From Bacteroidota bacterium (GTDB taxonomy: Bacteria; Bacteroidota; Bacteroidia; J057), in the NCBI GenBank assembly GCA_003696875.1, contig RFHL01000722.1, forward strand, positions 1-8,196: a stretch of DNA of 8,196 nt. The letters are read 5' to 3'. The number at the start of each line of letters is the position of its first letter. The stretch's first letter is position 1. The translations under genes were made by a program, and so were the position numbers. The notes beneath the pieces were generated by a model that worked only from the letters and a program-made list of their open reading frames with translations, made no database searches and was not told the origin of the DNA. Positions 4,378-8,196 of this stretch are shown here, one piece after another.

Positions 4378-6723
4378 TCACCATTTCCCCACAAAAGGCT
4401 TGTATGCGGATGTCTCTCCGGCCAGAAAGGCGCCTAACTGCCGGGCTTGACGGTGAATATGACCTTCGAGTGTCAGGGTCTTGCCATCAAAGGTTTCGGG
4501 CCGGGAAAGCCGTTCAATCACGCGCCGGGCGAGCTCCCGGCGCTGAGTCGGGGAAAAAAATTTCTTTTTTACGATCACAGGTCCGCCCCTGCGAAGCCAG
4601 GCATATACGGGCCGGTCTACGGCCTGCGGGCGAAACTCTTCGATCAGGTCAAAGGCCAGCGAAGGCCGCTTGGCCTCGGCCGGGGTATGCAGGTAGGCCA
4701 AATGCAGATAAAGGCCCGCCCGGCTCAGGGCGTTTTGGACCCGTCCGTAGAGGATGCCATAGCCATAGTTGAGCGCCATGTTCACGACATCTCTAGCTCC
4801 TCGGGTTTCCCGGCCGTCAAATTGGGCTTTGTCTCCCAGAGCCTCCCCATAGAACTCCCAATAGGCATGGGCAGCTCTGCCCTCATGTGCCATCAGGACC
4901 GGCCGCAGTACCGGTAAGGGCTGGCTGAGGTCGGTTTCCTTTAACTGCCGGTATGCGGCCTCCATTCGCAGCAAGGCAGCCTCTGCAGGAATGTTCAGCT
5001 CCGGCCGACTCCGCTTCCCAGATTTGTGCAGGTATTTAACCAGAGCCATCTGGTTGCGCACTTTGCCAGACGCAAACTGAAAAGCGGCCTGCGCGGCCTT
5101 TCCGTTTTGATAGGCTTCCAGTTGGGCACTACCGTAGACCCTGGCCGGGGCATCCTGGTCGACCATCACCCCGTAGGCGATTCCCTCTTCGTCCAGAAAA
5201 TGGAGGGTAATGTCCTGCTTCATACAGGCCTGGATTACATCTGAAGAGAGGGTAACCCCCTGGGATTGGATGGTCACCTGGTCCAGGTGCGCCAAGGGAG
5301 TCCGGGCTATGGCCTTGCCCTTGAGCTTGACCACCAGCTGCCCCCGGGACTTGCCTAGAAATACTCCGGGTGTATTGACCAGCAGCTCGCTGGTCTGGGC
5401 CGCCAGGCGCCGGTAACGCGCCTGCTGCTGCCGGATCTTGCGCAGCACCTGCTGCGTGGGGTCCAAAGCGTCGGTTTCGATCACTTGGCGTTCTGAAGCA
5501 GCAGGGGCAGCCTTGGGCCGGAAAAAGGCCCGCAAACCTTCGGGATTGCCCAGACGCAGACAATGAAACAAACGCCGCCGAGCCGAAGCGGCCTTGCGTC
5601 GAGCCAGGGCCGAAAAAAACGGAAGGGTGGCAACAGCTGCTTTCAGCGCATCGAGGGGAGGCAACTGCTCCCGGTCACGCCAACTGACAAAGCGCCGGTA
5701 CAGCGCTTGCAGGAGCGCCAGGTCTAGTCGCTGCCGATCCGCCTCTTCCAGCACCCGGCCGTAGTAGGCCGCCACACCGGCCAGAGCCTGGCCGATGCCA
5801 GGGCCCAGCCCGCTTCCTTCCCAGGTCAAGGCGGCAAAAAACCGATCTTCCAGACTATCGACTTTCTCCCGGCGCAGGGTGACCTGCGGCCCCTGAAACC
5901 ACACGCCCAGAAAGGCAAAGCCCTGACCCACCGGCTTTACCTCGGCCCCCTCATTGAGTCGCAGGCGCAATCGATCCTGAAGGTAGGCTGTTGCCTCTTC
6001 CAGGGCCCGGCGGGCCCTGTCACGGCTCGGACAGAGGATGACGAAATCGTCGGCATAGCGCACCAGCCCGTAGGTACGGGCGGTGAGGAAGTGGTCAAAG
6101 CCATTGAGGTACCAATTGGCAAGCAGAGGGGAGATAACCGAGCCCTGAGGCGTCCCCAACTGGGTCTCGGTCCAGCTCAGGTCCCGGCCTACTCGCCCCA
6201 TCTGTGTCCATAGCTGTAGCAGAGCCAGAAAGCGGGCATCCTGCACAACCGGGGCCAGCTGCTCAAACAGCAGACCACGGTCAATATGGTCAAAGTACTG
6301 ATCGATATCACAGGCCACCAGCCAGGTCTTTTTTTCCTGGCCGATCAGATGACGTACCTGCCGAATGGCCTTGAGCGGCCCCTTGCCGGGACGGTAGCCA
6401 TAGCTGGCCGGCGAAAACTGGGGCTCCAGCAGGGGTTCCAGGACCTCCTTGGCAGCATACATGACGATTTTGTCCCGTACGGTGGGCAAGCCCAGGGTGC
6501 GAAATTCGCCATCACCCTTAGGGATGCGCACCTCCAGGTAGGGCTCAGGGACATAACGGTCCTGTATCAGCGCCTCGTGGAGGGCCTGCAAGCGGGCTGG
6601 GGCCTCCCGGGCAAAGTCCGCTACGGTCTCCCGGTCTATACCACCAGCCCGGCCCGCCTGCCGCACCGCCTCCCAGGCAGCGAGCAGCGCAGAGGGCTGG
6701 GCGAGTTGCTCAAATGGCGTCAT
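4378..6723 (-). CDS. cas1: Reverse transcriptase-Cas1 fusion (CRISPR spacer acquisition)
   Basis: A 781-residue fusion. The N-terminal half is a group II intron-like reverse transcriptase: IPKGDGEFRTLGLPTVRDKI (67-86), SYGYRPGKG (107-115), ACDIDQYFD with catalytic D139 (137-145), GTPQGSVISPLLAN (190-203), the YADD catalytic pair (223-226) and FLGVWF (271-276). A thumb and linker run to about 445. Cas1 follows: the N-terminal beta domain begins LLVNTPGVFLGKSRG (447-461), then metal ligands E614 in AHEGRAA, H679 in YLHTP and D692 in AFDLIEEFRP. All catalytic residues are present. Relatives such as the Marinomonas enzyme take spacers from RNA, and this one probably does too. No Cas6 domain precedes the RT, unlike that enzyme. 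The frame is open to a TTG at 6828, but the added 35 residues are not RT-like and run through an inverted repeat. The ATG at 6723 fits, with a weak GGGTAG upstream. The gene lies between the array and cas2 on the minus strand. Confidence 0.93.
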   Translation of the reverse strand: MTPFEQLAQPSALLAAWEAVRQAGRAGGIDRETVADFAREAPARLQALHEALIQDRYVPEPYLEVRIPKGDGEFRTLGLPTVRDKIVMYAAKEVLEPLLEPQFSPASYGYRPGKGPLKAIRQVRHLIGQEKKTWLVACDIDQYFDHIDRGLLFEQLAPVVQDARFLALLQLWTQMGRVGRDLSWTETQLGTPQGSVISPLLANWYLNGFDHFLTARTYGLVRYADDFVILCPSRDRARRALEEATAYLQDRLRLRLNEGAEVKPVGQGFAFLGVWFQGPQVTLRREKVDSLEDRFFAALTWEGSGLGPGIGQALAGVAAYYGRVLEEADRQRLDLALLQALYRRFVSWRDREQLPPLDALKAAVATLPFFSALARRKAASARRRLFHCLRLGNPEGLRAFFRPKAAPAASERQVIETDALDPTQQVLRKIRQQQARYRRLAAQTSELLVNTPGVFLGKSRGQLVVKLKGKAIARTPLAHLDQVTIQSQGVTLSSDVIQACMKQDITLHFLDEEGIAYGVMVDQDAPARVYGSAQLEAYQNGKAAQAAFQFASGKVRNQMALVKYLHKSGKRSRPELNIPAEAALLRMEAAYRQLKETDLSQPLPVLRPVLMAHEGRAAHAYWEFYGEALGDKAQFDGRETRGARDVVNMALNYGYGILYGRVQNALSRAGLYLHLAYLHTPAEAKRPSLAFDLIEEFRPQAVDRPVYAWLRRGGPVIVKKKFFSPTQRRELARRVIERLSRPETFDGKTLTLEGHIHRQARQLGAFLAGETSAYKPFVGKW

Positions 6724-6748
6724 ACTTCTACCCGTTTGGTAGCCCGGC

Positions 6749-6836
6749 GCAACCTTGCCTGGCAGCGCACGGGCAGGAAGGTTTCGTACCACGGTTTTCC
6801 CCACAGGATCATGGGAAGGGCCAGGCAAGCCGTTGC
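6749..6836. repeat. 15-bp inverted repeat between array end and RT-Cas1
   Basis: GCAAC+CTTGCCTGGC (6749-6763) pairs with GCCAGGCAAG (6820-6829) and, after a 2-nt bulge, GTTGC (6832-6836). The intervening loop is 56 nt. It fills most of the 129-nt gap (6724-6852) and would lie in the 5' leader of an RT-cas1 mRNA or at the 3' end of the array transcript. I see no T-run and no clear promoter in the gap, so the cas genes may depend on read-through from the array or on a promoter I cannot recognise. Confidence 0.6.
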
Positions 6837-6852
6837 ATGGCTGTTTCCAGAT

Positions 6853-6888
6853 CCCATCATACCCCTAAGGGTGTCGCGTCCTCATAAG
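6853..6888 (-). repeat. Degenerate terminal repeat of the array
   Basis: Bases 9-36 match the consensus. In the first eight (6853-6860, CCCATCAT instead of GTCTTAAT) four positions or more differ. On the minus strand these are the last eight bases, the presumed crRNA tag. Decay of one terminal repeat marks the leader-distal end in most arrays. Confidence 0.8.
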
Positions 6889-6925
6889 GGACCCAGATGC
6901 CGAGCGGTCTGGCGGGTGTCTGGGG

Positions 6926-6961
6926 GTCTTAATACCCCTAAGGGTGTCGCGTCCTCATAGG
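6926..6961 (-). repeat. Variant repeat 2 (single A-to-G change)
   Basis: Position 35 of the plus-strand repeat is G instead of A (CTCATAGG rather than CTCATAAG). It is the only substitution I see in repeats 2-18. It lies next to the degenerate repeat, as expected at the old end of an array. Confidence 0.8.
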
Positions 6962-7611
6962 TAAAGCATAAGTATGCGATGACAGTCCACAAGTGTCTTA
7001 ATACCCCTAAGGGTGTCGCGTCCTCATAAGTGTCAGGAAGCGAGCCGAAAAATCCATCGGTAAGGTCTTAATACCCCTAAGGGTGTCGCGTCCTCATAAG
7101 GGACTGCCTCAAACGTCCGACACGGACTACAAGGCGTCTTAATACCCCTAAGGGTGTCGCGTCCTCATAAGGTACCAACTGTGGGGTGGATGCTGGTAGA
7201 ACCGGATGAGTCTTAATACCCCTAAGGGTGTCGCGTCCTCATAAGGCCCACGGTGGCGGTCGCGTCCCGAGGGTGGCCTGATGTCTTAATACCCCTAAGG
7301 GTGTCGCGTCCTCATAAGTGCGCACGCACCTGGTCCGAGCCATCCTCGAGGCCGTCTTAATACCCCTAAGGGTGTCGCGTCCTCATAAGACCGGGGCGTC
7401 TGCCGCCTATGTGGCAGCCCCGGCTGCCGTCTTAATACCCCTAAGGGTGTCGCGTCCTCATAAGTTTTTACGCATGGAGGAATGACCCCAAGCTAGAGGG
7501 TCTTAATACCCCTAAGGGTGTCGCGTCCTCATAAGTGCTTCCTCCGCTAGGCACCACCGCATTGGTGGTGTCACTGTCTTAATACCCCTAAGGGTGTCGC
7601 GTCCTCATAAG

Positions 7612-7651
7612 ATCACCATATCGTACGCACCAACCCGCTCAAGTGGGGCAT
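7612..7651. repeat. Spacer 11, identical to spacer 18
   Basis: The 40-bp spacer starting ATCACCATATCG and ending GTGGGGCAT recurs exactly at 8138-8177. The neighbouring spacers on the left (10 and 17) are different. Confidence 0.95.
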
Positions 7652-8137
7652 GTCTTAATACCCCTAAGGGTGTCGCGTCCTCATAAGCTATGCGGCAACC
7701 TGTGGCGACCCGGTTGCGAAGCAGAGTCTTAATACCCCTAAGGGTGTCGCGTCCTCATAAGAACGACGACCGGCTAGGTCAACAGGCCTGGTACCGGCGG
7801 TCTTAATACCCCTAAGGGTGTCGCGTCCTCATAAGGGTGTGGACGCAGGTATTCCTACCTGCGACGAGCGCCCTGGAGTCTTAATACCCCTAAGGGTGTC
7901 GCGTCCTCATAAGTGGTCGCAGGTAACCAACATCACCACCATGATCGACAATGTCTTAATACCCCTAAGGGTGTCGCGTCCTCATAAGCACGATCCGTGA
8001 CTACGGATACGGTCTGTGGGAGCCTGTCTTAATACCCCTAAGGGTGTCGCGTCCTCATAAGACCCGCATTTACGTGTCCCTCGGTAATGAGAACTGGGTT
8101 CGTCTTAATACCCCTAAGGGTGTCGCGTCCTCATAAG

Positions 8138-8177
8138 ATCACCATATCGTACGCACCAACCCGCTCAAGTGGGGCAT
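8138..8177. repeat. Spacer 18, identical to spacer 11
   Basis: Exact 40-bp copy of 7612-7651, seven repeat-spacer units away. It is the last complete spacer before the window ends, so whether the duplication continues cannot be seen here. Confidence 0.95.
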
Positions 8178-8196
8178 GTCTTAATACCCCTAAGGG

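Larger units (their letters stand above)
6853..8196 (-). CRISPR. CRISPR array, 19 repeats and 18 spacers, open at the right edge
   Basis: The repeat is 36 bp, beginning GTCTTAATACCCC and ending CCTCATAAG on the plus strand. Repeats start at 6853, 6926, 6995, 7065, 7136, 7210, 7283, 7354, 7429, 7500, 7576, 7652, 7726, 7800, 7878, 7953, 8026, 8102 and 8178 (cut by the edge). Spacer lengths are 37, 33, 34, 35, 38, 37, 35, 39, 35, 40, 40, 38, 38, 42, 39, 37, 40 and 40. Repeats 3-18 look identical. On the minus strand the repeat ends with ATTAAGAC after an ACCC-TTAG-GGGT stem-loop, an arrangement like type III repeats whose 3' end supplies the crRNA 8-nt tag (compare ATTGCGAC in Thermus). On the plus strand the stem could extend to 6 bp with one wobble, so structure alone does not settle orientation. 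The decayed left repeat also favours leftward transcription, with the leader beyond the right edge. Confidence 0.95.

Noticed and set aside
4317..4394. Cas2 starting at the TTG at 4394, overlapping the RT-Cas1 stop
   Set aside because: The extra 26 residues do not resemble Cas2; the GTG at 4316 puts the fold at the normal distance from the start.
4378..6723. RT belonging to a group II intron, retron or diversity-generating element
   Set aside because: The chain continues in frame into a complete Cas1 domain and is followed by cas2 and an array; repeat differences here are not adenine-specific.
6724..6852. CRISPR leader between RT-cas1 and the left end of the array
   Set aside because: The stretch is not AT-rich, has no visible promoter, and abuts the degenerate repeat, which marks the old end.
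7818..8000. Plus-strand open frame through the array, with recurring peptide VLIPLRVSRPHK
   Set aside because: The 36-bp repeat is a multiple of three, so it can be read through as a recurring peptide. It is a CRISPR array artefact.

Overview
The window is bacterial and looks GC-rich by eye. It combines an RNA-capable CRISPR adaptation module with a second defence-type operon, and the space between them is filled with repeated, palindrome-rich DNA. The taxon cannot be fixed from the sequence. Reverse transcriptase-Cas1 fusions occur in several phyla, and nothing else here is diagnostic.

Layout from the left. Positions 1-499 hold no gene I can support; they carry rearranged pieces of a repeat family. 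Positions 500-2529 hold a two-gene minus-strand operon. An AAA/ABC-type ATPase (RloA-like, 459 aa) comes first, and an RloB-family protein (215 aa) starts 2 nt after its stop. Positions 2530-4025 are about 1.5 kb without a supportable gene. They contain an AT-rich stretch upstream of the ATPase gene, a compact foldable segment (2640-2713), two direct copies of a several-hundred-bp repeat about 570 bp apart, and a hairpin with an alternative pairing. Positions 4026-6723 hold cas2 and a 781-aa RT-Cas1 fusion, both on the minus strand. Positions 6724-6852 are a short spacer dominated by a 15-bp inverted repeat. From 6853 to the right edge runs a CRISPR array with 19 repeats (the first degenerate, the last cut by the edge) and 18 spacers of 33-42 bp.

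How the parts work together. RT-Cas1 and Cas2 should form the spacer integration complex, and the RT domain should let it capture spacers from RNA. All RT and Cas1 catalytic residues are present. No effector gene (cas10, csm/cmr, cas6) is in the window, so interference must be encoded elsewhere if the system is active. Two observations suggest that the array is read leftward, on the same strand as the cas genes, with its leader beyond the right edge. The leftmost repeat is the decayed one. The minus-strand repeat also ends in an 8-nt sequence resembling type III crRNA tags. The RloA/RloB pair is a separate ATPase-plus-effector unit of the kind found in phage-resistance loci, and copies of the same repeat family lie on both sides of it.

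The items most worth a second look are: an exact 40-bp spacer duplication exactly seven units apart; a structured repeat family with a compensatory base change in its hairpin and one module flipped relative to its neighbours; several spacers that contain strong hairpins; and large inverted repeats on both sides of the cas genes.
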